Of a stretch of DNA of 64,000 nt, positions 17,278-26,016 are shown one piece after another. The stretch comes from SIG480 sp045636865 (GTDB lineage: Bacteria; Bacillota; Clostridia; Oscillospirales; JAAYXM01): the NCBI GenBank assembly GCA_045636865.1, contig JAZTYJ010000022.1:10422-74421 (forward strand), read 5' to 3'. The position numbers and the translations under genes are program-made. Position 1 is the first letter of the stretch. Each line of letters opens with the position of its first letter. The notes below the pieces were generated by a model. That model made no database searches and was not told the DNA's origin. It saw only the letters and a program-made list of their open reading frames with translations.

Positions 17278-17307
17278 GAAAAAACTCCCAAAGCATAACT
17301 TCGGGAG
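17275..17307 (-). terminator. Terminator after the nitroreductase gene
   Basis: CTCCC-x-AAG pairs with CTT-x-GGGAG across one mismatch; TTTTTTCTTG follows on the minus strand. It overlaps the -35 of the symporter promoter. Confidence 0.7.
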
Positions 17308-17320
17308 CGTAATACCTTAT

Positions 17321-17839
17321 TTAAAAGCTGTCATATTTAACGACATCGTCTATCGGTCTTGTATAAAAGTGCATATCTCTCGGCTTTGAATCATCCGAAG
17401 CATATCCCATAACAAGAAGCGCATAAGGGATAATGTTTCCTGGAATATTGAATTCTTCACGCATAGCTTTCGGGTCAAAGTGCATAACCCAGCAGGTTCC
17501 GAGCCCGAGATTATGCGCTTCAAGCATCATATGAGTAGTAACGATTCCGGCATCGACGGGCGCGCACTTTTCACCGTCATACGGACGCGACCAGCCTTCA
17601 CTTTCGTCGTAGCACACAAGCATTGCAAGCGGTGCATCAAAATGGCATCTTGTGCATTTTTTAAGCTTTGAAAGCGCATCTTCAGACTTTATAACAAGAA
17701 TTCTCTGCGGCTGAAAATTGCAGCCGGTAGGTGCAATATGCCCTGCGTTTAAGATTTTATTTATCAGCGAATCAGAAACCTTTTCTTTTTTAAACTCTCT
17801 TACGGAATAGCGTTCTGCTATGAGCTTTTCAAATTCCAT
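17321..17839 (-). CDS. Nitroreductase-family flavoprotein
   Basis: A 172-residue FMN-dependent nitroreductase-fold protein. The N-terminal motif ERYSVREFKKEKV binds the FMN phosphate; GHIAPTGCNFQP and the later LGTCWVMHFDP fit the family. Such proteins reduce quinones, nitro compounds or flavins with NAD(P)H; the true substrate is unknown. ATG at 17848 touches AAAGG with no spacing, whereas 17839 has a 9-nt spacer and is chosen. It lies between terminators, so it is likely monocistronic. Confidence 0.85.
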   Translation of the reverse strand: MEFEKLIAERYSVREFKKEKVSDSLINKILNAGHIAPTGCNFQPQRILVIKSEDALSKLKKCTRCHFDAPLAMLVCYDESEGWSRPYDGEKCAPVDAGIVTTHMMLEAHNLGLGTCWVMHFDPKAMREEFNIPGNIIPYALLVMGYASDDSKPRDMHFYTRPIDDVVKYDSF

Positions 17840-17880
17840 ATATTTCATCCTTTCAACTTTAATGCAATATATTATTCAAT

Positions 17881-17914
17881 AAAAAACTTCCTGAGCGAAC
17901 TCGCCCAGGAAGTT
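17881..17914 (-). terminator. Terminator after the sugar permease pair
   Basis: AACTTCCTG pairs with CAGGAAGTT (9 bp, 12-nt loop); TTTTATTG follows on the minus strand. Confidence 0.88.
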
Positions 17915-17925
17915 GTAATCTGATT

Positions 17926-18807
17926 TTAGCCCTTAACTGAGCCGATCATAACACCCTTAACAAAGTACTTCTGCAAGAACGGATAAACCGCAATAATCGG
18001 AGCAACCGCTACAACGATGGTTGCAAACTTAACAGAGTCTTCTGCAAAGGTTGTATCACGAGCTGCGCCTTCAAACTCATCCATAACGCTCTGAAGAACG
18101 ATCTGACGGAGAATGATCTGAAGCGGATACTTAGCTTCGTCGTTGAGGTAGATAAGCGGACCAAAGAAGCCGTTCCACTGTCCAACTGCAACGAAAAGAC
18201 CAATTGTTGCGAGAACCGCTGTTGATGTCGGGAGAACGAGGTACCAGAGGATACCGATGTCGTTAAGACCGTCAAGGCGACCTGACTCTTCGATTTCCTT
18301 CGGGAAACCTGCAAAGAATGTTCTCATAATGATACAGTTATAAGCTGCGAATGCACCCGGCAAAACGATAGCCCAGATTGTATCAATAAGACCGAGCCAC
18401 TTGATACAAAGGAATGTCGGAATCATACCGCCACCGAAGAACATTGTAATCATAACAAGGATGTTGATAAACTTACCGCCCGGAAGTCTGTTCGGCTTAC
18501 TGAGTGCATATGCACCGGTTGTAAGAATTACAAGAGCTACAATTGTACCGACTACTGTATAGATAATAGTGTTCTTATACGCAGTAAAGATAAGCGGCTT
18601 TGAAAGAACAAATCTGTATGTATCGAGTGTAGCACCGAAATGTCCGTCGACCCTCGGGAAGATGCTTATGTTACCCTGGATAACTTCCCATGTTCCGGAA
18701 AGAGAAACAGAGATCATATACATAAACGGAAAGAGAACAACGAGCAATACAAACCAAAGGAAGAGATTTCTGAGCAACCAACCAATAGTAAATTTCTTTT
18801 CAACCAT
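17926..18807 (-). CDS. Carbohydrate ABC transporter permease, YtcP/LplC type (MalG-like)
   Basis: A 293-residue inner-membrane permease with six helices. The EAA loop for contact with the ATPase is at ~190-205 (EEIEESGRLDGLNDIGILWY), and the ending (FLQKYFVKGVMIGSVKG) is typical of the LplC/YtcP subgroup, which imports oligosaccharides such as rhamnogalacturonan fragments. GGAGG precedes the ATG. It follows the MalF-like partner by 18 nt. No ATPase or binding protein gene is beside it; these permeases commonly share a distant MsmX-type ATPase. Confidence 0.92.
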   Translation of the reverse strand: MVEKKFTIGWLLRNLFLWFVLLVVLFPFMYMISVSLSGTWEVIQGNISIFPRVDGHFGATLDTYRFVLSKPLIFTAYKNTIIYTVVGTIVALVILTTGAYALSKPNRLPGGKFINILVMITMFFGGGMIPTFLCIKWLGLIDTIWAIVLPGAFAAYNCIIMRTFFAGFPKEIEESGRLDGLNDIGILWYLVLPTSTAVLATIGLFVAVGQWNGFFGPLIYLNDEAKYPLQIILRQIVLQSVMDEFEGAARDTTFAEDSVKFATIVVAVAPIIAVYPFLQKYFVKGVMIGSVKG

Positions 18808-18825
18808 TTTATATTCTCCTCCTTA

Positions 18826-19818
18826 TTACCAAAGACTTGTTTCGCTGACTGTTTTCGCAACATAGTTAGATGCGATAACAAGAATCAAGCTGACAACTGA
18901 ATTGAACAAACCTACTGCCGTACCGTAGCTGAAGCTGTTCTGCTGGAGACCTGCCTGGTAAACATAGGTTGAAATAACTTCTGATGTCTCATATGTAGCC
19001 GGTGTCTGCAAAAGCAATACCTTTTCAAAAGATACGCTGAGAAGGCTACCCATACGGAGAAGAAGCATTGTGATGATTGTCGGAGCGATACTCGGAAGAG
19101 TGATGCTCCAGAGGCAACGCATCTTTCCTGCACCGTCAACAACTGCTGCTTCGTAGAGCTGCGGGTCAACGTTTGTGAGAGCTGCAAGGTAAATGATTGC
19201 GCCCCAACCCATTCCCTGCCAGATACCCGAAGCAATAAAGATTGTTCTGAAGTATCTTGCGTCGGCGAGAATGTTTGTAGCCTGAATACCCATGCTTTCC
19301 AAAACACGTGTTACGATACCGCTTGTCGGTGAAAGAAGCATTGTTACAAGGCCGACAACAACAACCGTTGAAAGGAAGTGAGGCATATAGCTGACTGTCT
19401 GAACAACTTTCTTGAACTTCATATTGCGAGTCTCATTGAGGATGAGAGCAAGAATAATCGGCATCGGGAATGACCAAAGAAGATCATAGAACGAAAGCAA
19501 GAATGTGTTCCTGATCATTCGCCAACAATATTTATAATTGAAGAATCGGATAAAGTGGTCAAAACCGACCCACTTACTTCCGAGAAGTCCGACGAACGGC
19601 TTATAGTCCTTAAACGCAATTAAGATACCGTACATCGGGAAATAGTAGAACAACGCAAGACAGAGAACCGACGGCAATACAAGAATCATAAGATACTTTC
19701 CGTCAGAAAGCTTCTTGAGCCACTCGGGTTTTGCACTTGCAGGTGAACTTGGCAGAACTTCTGCCGAAACGTTTTTTGTCGCCTTCAAAGTTTTCAACTC
19801 CTTGATTTTTTCTTTCAC
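18826..19818 (-). CDS. Carbohydrate ABC transporter permease, YteP/LplB type (MalF-like)
   Basis: A 330-residue six-helix permease with a long hydrophilic N-terminus. Typical features are LFYYFPMYGILIAFKDYKP near residue 58 and the EAA-like loop YEAAVVDGAGKMRCLWSITLP near 218. Start is uncertain: a GTG at 19818 has a weak AGGGA site, while a TTG at 19788 has AAGGAG at 9 nt, which is the better signal; either leaves the membrane core intact. It forms the heterodimeric channel with the next gene. Confidence 0.9.
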   Translation of the reverse strand: MKEKIKELKTLKATKNVSAEVLPSSPASAKPEWLKKLSDGKYLMILVLPSVLCLALFYYFPMYGILIAFKDYKPFVGLLGSKWVGFDHFIRFFNYKYCWRMIRNTFLLSFYDLLWSFPMPIILALILNETRNMKFKKVVQTVSYMPHFLSTVVVVGLVTMLLSPTSGIVTRVLESMGIQATNILADARYFRTIFIASGIWQGMGWGAIIYLAALTNVDPQLYEAAVVDGAGKMRCLWSITLPSIAPTIITMLLLRMGSLLSVSFEKVLLLQTPATYETSEVISTYVYQAGLQQNSFSYGTAVGLFNSVVSLILVIASNYVAKTVSETSLW

Positions 19819-20203
19819 ACATCCCTACACGGGAACCGTGCTTATATTATATGTAACCGCGAACAGCGGAAACTATATAACCAACATTCAGGCGGACCTA
19901 AAGACACCCAATGCGAGAATGTCACAAAATCCGCATTCTTATTATACAACAATATACTACAAAATATGAACTGTCACTTTTTTCACTTATCACTAAAATT
20001 ATTGATTTCAGTAAAAATAATTAAAAAAAATATAAATAACAATTCAAAAACACACTTTTGAACTTTCCAAACTCAAACATCAGTTAATTTCAAAAAATAA
20101 ACCATTTCAAAGAACAAATCCATTCGCAGACGCCGTTAATATCTCGTTAATAACTTGTCAAAAACGACATATTTTTACATCCAAATTTATACATAGCTTA
20201 ATT
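19819..20203. other. Intergenic control region upstream of the sugar permeases
   Basis: A 385-bp AT-rich gap without coding potential. On the minus strand TATAAT boxes lie at 19941-19946 and 19846-19851, both without a good -35, as expected for activator-dependent promoters. A direct repeat CGTTAATA occurs at 20134-20141 and 20145-20152, 11 bp apart, one helical turn, which is the typical spacing of an AraC-protein half-site pair. No clear terminator was seen after the AraC gene. Confidence 0.4.
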
Positions 20204-22441
20204 TCATTCCTTCACATCTTCACCAAAATGCTTTTTACGGTACTCACCGGGAGTGTAACCGGTATACTTTTTAAAAAGCCTTATAAATGTGTTGATATTC
20301 GGAAGCCCTACCATTTCAGCAATATCTTTGTTTTTGTTCTGTGGATTTTCACTTAAGATTACAGCCTTTTTGATTCTGTAGTTATTGATATAATCGGTAA
20401 GATTTACGTTCATCTTCTCCTTAAAATAAGAAGAAATATACGCACCGGTAAGCTTTAATTTTTCAGCAAAGAGATTCAAATAAATATCCTCTGCATAATG
20501 ATTTTCAACATAATCAAGAATATAACTGATGATATAATCATCTTCCCTCTTATTTTCTTTTATGTACTCTATCATTTCATGAAGGAAATCCGCACATACA
20601 CTTCTGTATTCATACGACGCATCTGCACTTTCAAGACTTCTGTATACTGCAGCGATATCGATATTTTTAGGCAAAGTGTAAAATACTCTGTTAACAAGCT
20701 TTACTGCACAATTTATAATTTCGGTGCAAAGCAGATACATTTCAAATCGATTTATATTCTTGCGGACGTTATACTCAATAATTTCATCAACCTTGCGAAG
20801 CACTTCATCCTCGGTTCCGTTCTGCAATACCGCAGAGAGTTTGCCCATATCTTCAACCGAAAAATAAAACCGGCTTGCCTCCCTTTCCATATCTTCTTCA
20901 AAAAGAACCTGGGTTTCATCTGTGAGTTTGCCATATTTTGAGAGGTCAGAAAGCGTTTCATAAACTTCTTTAATCTTCAGGGATTCATCGTACTTCCTCG
21001 ATACCGATATTGTAAAATATGCATATTCCGATTCATTTTCAAGTCTTAACAAAACATCATCTATAACTTTCTTTATGTCATCGTATTTTTCATATGAAGA
21101 AAATACAACCGCAATACCGTTTCTCTCAATCTGGAAGGCGATTGCCGAAACACCCAACTTTTCAAGATGACCTTCTATGAGTTGTTTCAAGAGGAATGTT
21201 GCCTTCCCCGTATCCTCGCTCATAAATTCAAGAAACTCTTTTCTGTAGCTGACTTTGAAATACGCCATAAACGATGTCTCTGAATAGTTGATTTTTGATT
21301 CAATATCCTCAACACCGACATATACATCTCTCATATGAGCCTGCAAAAGCATCGCATCGAGGATCGACTCGCCATGGTGCTGTACATCATCCGTCTTTCC
21401 TACATGTGAAGCGGTTAACTTTACAGCACTTGCCATCTCTCTGATAGACAAAGTTTCCTTGTCGTATGCTTTTTTCACCTCTGAATTCTTCAAAAGCTCA
21501 TCCGAGACATCTTTTACAAAACGTGAATATCTAAAAGCAAACAGAAGCGAAAGAATTATCGCAAACACAAAGAACAAAAGCGCAAACAAAAGAGTCCACA
21601 CACCCATTTTGTCCGTTTCATTCACAACATCTGCATCAGGTACTATCTTAAACAACTCAATTTTGCCGTTGTTCTTATCAGAACAACAGATAACCGTTCC
21701 GTTTCGCACCTTCATAGTATCAAGAACTTGTGACAGTTCATCAATTTTTAACGCTTTTTCACTCGCAAAAAGAACAGTACTCTCCACTCTCAAAGCAGAA
21801 ATATCAAAATCCCTAGCAAATGCGCCAATATCAAGAAGCACAACTATAACATATCCGCTTTCCTGTTTTGGTTTGTAGCAAACAGGAAGAATCTGCATCT
21901 CTTCTTTCAATGAACCAAACAATACAGAATATGTTTCTGCAGGAAGTAGCTCAAACAAGCTTCCGCCACCTGTTCTCGAGAGCCAGAAAGCATCATCATA
22001 TTGCTCGTTTTTAAAGAACCTTTCATAAAACACACTTGAAGTATGTGTTCCGGTCAGCTCGTATATGTACCCTTCCTTGCGCGCATCAACCAAAAAAGCT
22101 GTTGCAATGTACTTTGAAAACTCATTTTGAGGGTTATCAATCAGAACAGCGCGCATATCGGCACGAAGATTGTTCTTTTCTATGTATGATCCATTTTCAA
22201 AATCCTTATCAGCAGCAAATTTAACAGACAACTCTTCCATCGAATATCTGATATGCGAAATCATCCTTATCGCTTCACTTGAATTATGCTCAAAGCCGAT
22301 TCTGATTTTATCGAGAACAGCTTCTTGAGCGTCTGTTTTGTCTTCAGCAACAATGGCAATAAACGCTATTGAAACAGAAATAATTACCGCAAGAAAGAGA
22401 CTTAAAACCCGAAGAAATATTCCGTTGTTTTTTACATTCAT
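20204..22441 (-). CDS. Membrane-anchored AraC-family regulator (YesN/YesS-like)
   Basis: A 745-residue regulator. One membrane helix is at ~8-30, an extracellular sensor follows, and a second helix is at ~280-305 (LLFALLFFVFAIILSLLFAF). The cytoplasmic part ends in an AraC double helix-turn-helix over the last ~100 residues (LFAEKLKLTGAYISSYFKEK and the signature ending YTGYTPGEYRKKHF). Such proteins sense extracellular sugar signals and activate neighbouring YteP/YtcP-type importers, here the two genes downstream. A GTG three codons upstream is open, but the ATG at 22441 has GGGG at 8 nt. Confidence 0.92.
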   Translation of the reverse strand: MNVKNNGIFLRVLSLFLAVIISVSIAFIAIVAEDKTDAQEAVLDKIRIGFEHNSSEAIRMISHIRYSMEELSVKFAADKDFENGSYIEKNNLRADMRAVLIDNPQNEFSKYIATAFLVDARKEGYIYELTGTHTSSVFYERFFKNEQYDDAFWLSRTGGGSLFELLPAETYSVLFGSLKEEMQILPVCYKPKQESGYVIVVLLDIGAFARDFDISALRVESTVLFASEKALKIDELSQVLDTMKVRNGTVICCSDKNNGKIELFKIVPDADVVNETDKMGVWTLLFALLFFVFAIILSLLFAFRYSRFVKDVSDELLKNSEVKKAYDKETLSIREMASAVKLTASHVGKTDDVQHHGESILDAMLLQAHMRDVYVGVEDIESKINYSETSFMAYFKVSYRKEFLEFMSEDTGKATFLLKQLIEGHLEKLGVSAIAFQIERNGIAVVFSSYEKYDDIKKVIDDVLLRLENESEYAYFTISVSRKYDESLKIKEVYETLSDLSKYGKLTDETQVLFEEDMEREASRFYFSVEDMGKLSAVLQNGTEDEVLRKVDEIIEYNVRKNINRFEMYLLCTEIINCAVKLVNRVFYTLPKNIDIAAVYRSLESADASYEYRSVCADFLHEMIEYIKENKREDDYIISYILDYVENHYAEDIYLNLFAEKLKLTGAYISSYFKEKMNVNLTDYINNYRIKKAVILSENPQNKNKDIAEMVGLPNINTFIRLFKKYTGYTPGEYRKKHFGEDVKE

Positions 22442-22498
22442 CAAGCACACCCCAAAATCACCATATATTTAACTATCGAAATTTCTGGATACTTAAAT

Positions 22499-22527
22499 AT
22501 TATATAACAAGTATACAAAAAAAGCAA
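22499..22527 (-). promoter_or_regulatory. Promoter of the AraC-family regulator gene
   Basis: TTGCTT and TATAAT with a 17-nt spacer on the minus strand; the -35 lies in the tagO terminator. Confidence 0.6.
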
Positions 22528-22550
22528 AGATTTTTTTATCTTTGCCTTTT
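22516..22550. terminator. Terminator after tagO
   Basis: GCAAAGAT pairs with ATCTTTGC around a T-loop, with runs of T on both sides; serves tagO on the minus strand. Confidence 0.75.
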
Positions 22551-22589
22551 TCTTCTTTATTTTTACATATTTTTCTTATTTTGCTATAA

Positions 22590-23639
22590 TCATTTTTTCT
22601 TATTCTTTTTAATTATTCGATACATATTTATTCCGATAAGTGCGAGTGCAATCACGATTATAACAAAGAACAACGCCCGCTGTGCACTGCTTGATGCAAG
22701 AAGCACTGCAGAAATTCCGAGTATACCGCTTACAGAATATAGAATAAGTACGGTCTGCTTCTGCGAGAAGCCGAGGTCTATCAATCTGTGGTGAACATGT
22801 CCACGATCTGCATGCATCGGACTCTGACCATTTAAAACGCGTCGCAAAATTGCGAAAAGCGTATCAAAAATCGGAAGACCAAGAATCAAAAACGGAACTG
22901 CAAACGACAGAATCGCATATGTCTTGAACATTCCCTGAATAGAAAGCGTTGCAAGAATAAATCCAAGGAATGTCGCACCCGTATCACCGACAAACATCTT
23001 TGCCGGATTTATGTTGTACGGCAAAAAGCCTATGCAGGCACCTGCAACGGCCGCCGTAATTACCATAACATTAAATTCAGAAACTATTGCCGCGATGATC
23101 AAAAGAGAAATTGACGCTATAGTGCACACTCCGACCGAGAGCCCGTCAAGCCCATCTATCAGGTTTACGGCATTTGTGATAGCAACAATCCAGATAACCG
23201 TTACGGGAATCCCCCATAAACCGAGATTGAGATACGGCGCATCACTAAAGAGATTCAAATTTGAAATGACATCAATTCTCGTTCCGTGAAGAACAACAAC
23301 TGTTGCGGCAATAAGCTGCACAAGAAATTTGAATTTTGCCGGAAGCTCAATACTGTCATCAACAACGCCAAGAAGAACAACGATAAGCGCACCGATAAGA
23401 ATTCCCTGCATTTCGCGATCAACAGGAACAATAAAAACAACCGTTACAAGGAAAGCAAAAAACACCGCAAGACCGCCAAGCCTCGGTATCGGCTTTTTGT
23501 GCATACGTCGTTCATCCTTCGGAATGTCTATCGCTCCTATTTTATATGCTATTCGTTTTGCTGCCGGTGAGAGCACAAACGACAGAATTCCCGCCATCAC
23601 AAATGCGGCAACAGTTTTCAAAAGCGTGATTTTATCCAT
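22590..23639 (-). CDS. tagO: Undecaprenyl-phosphate N-acetylglucosaminyl-1-phosphate transferase (TagO/WecA-like)
   Basis: A 349-residue polytopic enzyme of the MraY/WecA family that starts teichoic acid or other wall glycopolymer synthesis by moving a sugar-1-phosphate from UDP-sugar to undecaprenyl phosphate. Conserved features: KPIPRLGGLAVFF (~49), GVVDDSIELP (~91), NLIDGLDGLSVG (~158), AKMFVGDTGATFLG (~213) and HRLIDLGF, the family HVHHRL loop (~276). It ends an operon with an aminotransferase and trpS. UDP-GlcNAc is the likely donor. Confidence 0.92.
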   Translation of the reverse strand: MDKITLLKTVAAFVMAGILSFVLSPAAKRIAYKIGAIDIPKDERRMHKKPIPRLGGLAVFFAFLVTVVFIVPVDREMQGILIGALIVVLLGVVDDSIELPAKFKFLVQLIAATVVVLHGTRIDVISNLNLFSDAPYLNLGLWGIPVTVIWIVAITNAVNLIDGLDGLSVGVCTIASISLLIIAAIVSEFNVMVITAAVAGACIGFLPYNINPAKMFVGDTGATFLGFILATLSIQGMFKTYAILSFAVPFLILGLPIFDTLFAILRRVLNGQSPMHADRGHVHHRLIDLGFSQKQTVLILYSVSGILGISAVLLASSSAQRALFFVIIVIALALIGINMYRIIKKNKKK

Positions 23640-23665
23640 AATTCTATCCTCTGAATTTCTTTAAA

Positions 23666-24679
23666 TTATACACGAGGCTTCGGAATAAATCCTACCTTTT
23701 TTCTGATTTTCACGAGATTTCTCTCTGCAAGAGCCGCTGCACGCATTGCATTTTCAGAATAAACCTTCTCAAGATAATCTTTATTTTTGAGAAGATCCTC
23801 TGTTTTCTCACGGATCGGGCGAAGCATTTCAACAACAGCTTCACCTACAGCTAGCTTGAAATCACCGTAACCGCGACCTTCAAATTCTTTTTCAATTTCA
23901 GGAATTGTTTTACCTGAGGCAATAGAGTAGATCGTCATAAGGTTATTGACACCTGCCTTGCCTTCCTTAAACTCCACCTTTGCCTCGCTGTCTGTAACAG
24001 CGCGCTTGAACTTGCGCATTATATCTTCAGGCTTATCAAGAAGAAGGATATATGCATTTGCATTTGTGTCAGACTTTGACATCTTCTTATCCGGCTCTGC
24101 AAGGCTCATAATTCGTCCGCCAACCTTCGGAATATACGGCTCCGGAATTTTAAATACGTCGCCGTGGTGACTGTTGAATCTGCCTGCTATGTTTCTTGCA
24201 AGCTCGAGATGCTGTTTCTGATCTTCTCCTATCGGAACATAGTCCGCATTGTAAAGAAGGATGTCCGCCGCCATAAGAACAGGATAATCAAAAAGACCTG
24301 CATTGATGTTATCTGCATGCTTCTGTGATTTATCTTTAAACTGTGTCATACGAGAAAGCTCACCATACATAGTGTAGCAATTTAAGATCCACGAGAGTTC
24401 AGCGTGCTGCGCAACGTGGCTCTGGATATACATAATATTCTGCTCCGGATCAAGTCCGCATCCGATGAGGAGCGCAAGAAGAGAAAGCGTCTGCTCACGA
24501 AGCTTTGCCGGATCCTGGCGGACAGTTATCGCGTGCATATCAACCACACAGAAGAGACAGTCATACAAATCCTGCATTGCAACCCAGTTTGTAACCGCTC
24601 CCATATAGTTTCCCAATGTAATATTGCCGGAAGGCTGAATTCCGGAGAATACACGCTGTCTTTTTTCAATTGATTCCAT
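23666..24679 (-). CDS. trpS: Tryptophan--tRNA ligase
   Basis: A 337-residue class I synthetase charging tRNA-Trp. The HIGH-like motif is in GIQPSGNITLGNYMGA near residue 15 and the KMSKS loop in PDKKMSKSDTN near 196; DADYVPIGEDQ and LSRMTQFKDK are typical of TrpRS. It lies 24 nt after the aminotransferase and 26 nt before tagO, all co-directional. No T-box leader is visible: the operon leader is too short. Confidence 0.97.
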   Translation of the reverse strand: MESIEKRQRVFSGIQPSGNITLGNYMGAVTNWVAMQDLYDCLFCVVDMHAITVRQDPAKLREQTLSLLALLIGCGLDPEQNIMYIQSHVAQHAELSWILNCYTMYGELSRMTQFKDKSQKHADNINAGLFDYPVLMAADILLYNADYVPIGEDQKQHLELARNIAGRFNSHHGDVFKIPEPYIPKVGGRIMSLAEPDKKMSKSDTNANAYILLLDKPEDIMRKFKRAVTDSEAKVEFKEGKAGVNNLMTIYSIASGKTIPEIEKEFEGRGYGDFKLAVGEAVVEMLRPIREKTEDLLKNKDYLEKVYSENAMRAAALAERNLVKIRKKVGFIPKPRV

Positions 24680-24703
24680 ATTTAATACCCCTTCAATTCG
24701 GAA

Positions 24704-25888
24704 TTAACCTACATAGTCGTTAAGAACCGTTGCAAGTCTGTCGATTCCCTTCTCGATTTCAGAAGGCGTCGGAAGTGAGAAGTTGAGGCGGAACGTCGGG
24801 CAGACTTTTGATTCGTCTACCGAGAAAGCAGAACCCGGAACGATCATAACCTTTGCCTCTTTTGCCCGACGCGTAAGCTCTGCACCGTCAAAGCCATCAG
24901 GCATTGTGCACGAGATAAAGAGACCACCGTCAGGACGACTGACTGAAACCTTTTTAGTGAATTTTGCATCTATGCATTCAAGCATCTTCTCTTCCTTGAC
25001 GCGATACATGTCACAAATCTTTTTGATATGCTCATCAACATTGAAACGAGTGAGATACTCAGCTGTAAGCATCTGGAAGAAAAGATTTGTATGTACGTCA
25101 GAAACCTGCTTTGCAACAGTCATTTTATTGATTATGTTCTTATCTGCACAAGCAAAACCGATTCGGATGCCCGGTGCAAGAATCTTTGAATATGAGCCGG
25201 AGAAAATTACTCTGCCATTTGTGTCCATACTCTTGATAGTCGGGATGTGTTCACCACGGAAGCGAAGCTCAAAATACGGGCTGTCTTCAATGATTATAAG
25301 GTCATACTCCTCTGCAAGAGCAAGAAGCTTTTTGCGGCGTTCAAGGCTCATTGTGTTTCCCGTCGGATTCTGGAACGTCGGAATTGTGTATATAATTTTT
25401 ACATTCTTCTCAGTCTTGAGTTTGTCTTCAAGTTCGTCGATATTCATACCGTCTTCATCGACAGATACACCAACAAGGCGCACGCCATATGAACGGAATG
25501 CATTGAGCGCACCGACAAAGCTCGGATCTTCACAGATAACAACATCTCCCTCATTGAGGAAAATCTTCGCAGCCATTTCGATAGACTGCTGACCGCCGCT
25601 TGTAATGATAAGGTCATCATTTTCCGTACCAATACCGTACTTCTCAGAAAGACGATTCTTTGTGATATCACGGAGCGGAGTATATCCCTCACTTACGCCA
25701 TACTGCAAAGCCTGTGCCGCGCGCGACTCAAAAATAGTCGCCGCAATTCTGCTCATAGCTTCAACCGGAAAACTTTCGGGCGCAGGGTTTCCTGCTGCAA
25801 AAGATACAAGATCCGGAATATTTGGTGTCTTTAAAATCTCACGGATTGCGGAAGGTTTAAGTGTTGATATTCTGCTTGAAAATTCCAT
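24704..25888 (-). CDS. PLP-dependent aminotransferase, MocR-like catalytic type
   Basis: A 394-residue fold-type I aminotransferase resembling 2-aminoadipate/aromatic transaminases. The PLP lysine lies in GSYSKILAPGIRIGF near residue 225; earlier motifs are SAGNP-like FAAGNPAPESFP (~31), TSGGQQSIEM (~91) and PTFQNPTGNTMS (~160). It has no DNA-binding domain, so it is an enzyme, not a MocR regulator. The ATG at 25888 is used because GGGGG lies upstream of it, while the ATG at 25909 has none. Substrate not resolved. Confidence 0.88.
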   Translation of the reverse strand: MEFSSRISTLKPSAIREILKTPNIPDLVSFAAGNPAPESFPVEAMSRIAATIFESRAAQALQYGVSEGYTPLRDITKNRLSEKYGIGTENDDLIITSGGQQSIEMAAKIFLNEGDVVICEDPSFVGALNAFRSYGVRLVGVSVDEDGMNIDELEDKLKTEKNVKIIYTIPTFQNPTGNTMSLERRKKLLALAEEYDLIIIEDSPYFELRFRGEHIPTIKSMDTNGRVIFSGSYSKILAPGIRIGFACADKNIINKMTVAKQVSDVHTNLFFQMLTAEYLTRFNVDEHIKKICDMYRVKEEKMLECIDAKFTKKVSVSRPDGGLFISCTMPDGFDGAELTRRAKEAKVMIVPGSAFSVDESKVCPTFRLNFSLPTPSEIEKGIDRLATVLNDYVG

Positions 25889-25926
25889 GGTAAAACTTGC
25901 CCCCAACATTTAAATATACTGCATAT

Positions 25927-25955
25927 ATTTTACCATATCACAAAAGAAATATCAA
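25927..25955 (-). promoter_or_regulatory. Promoter of the aminotransferase-trpS-tagO operon
   Basis: TTGATA and TAAAAT with a 17-nt spacer on the minus strand. Confidence 0.6.
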
Positions 25956-25984
25956 CCAATTCAAGTGAATTATTTGCGATTTCA

Positions 25985-26016
25985 AAAGAAAAAGATGTGG
26001 ATTTTCCACATCTTTT
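25985..26016 (-). terminator. Terminator at the end of the flippase gene
   Basis: AAAAGATGTGG pairs with CCACATCTTTT (11 bp, 5-nt loop); TTCTTTT follows on the minus strand. It overlaps the stop codon. Confidence 0.85.

Noticed and set aside
25889..25926. T-box leader controlling the operon with trpS
   Set aside because: The leader is under 40 nt and lacks a T-box sequence; trpS is second in the operon with only 24 nt before it.
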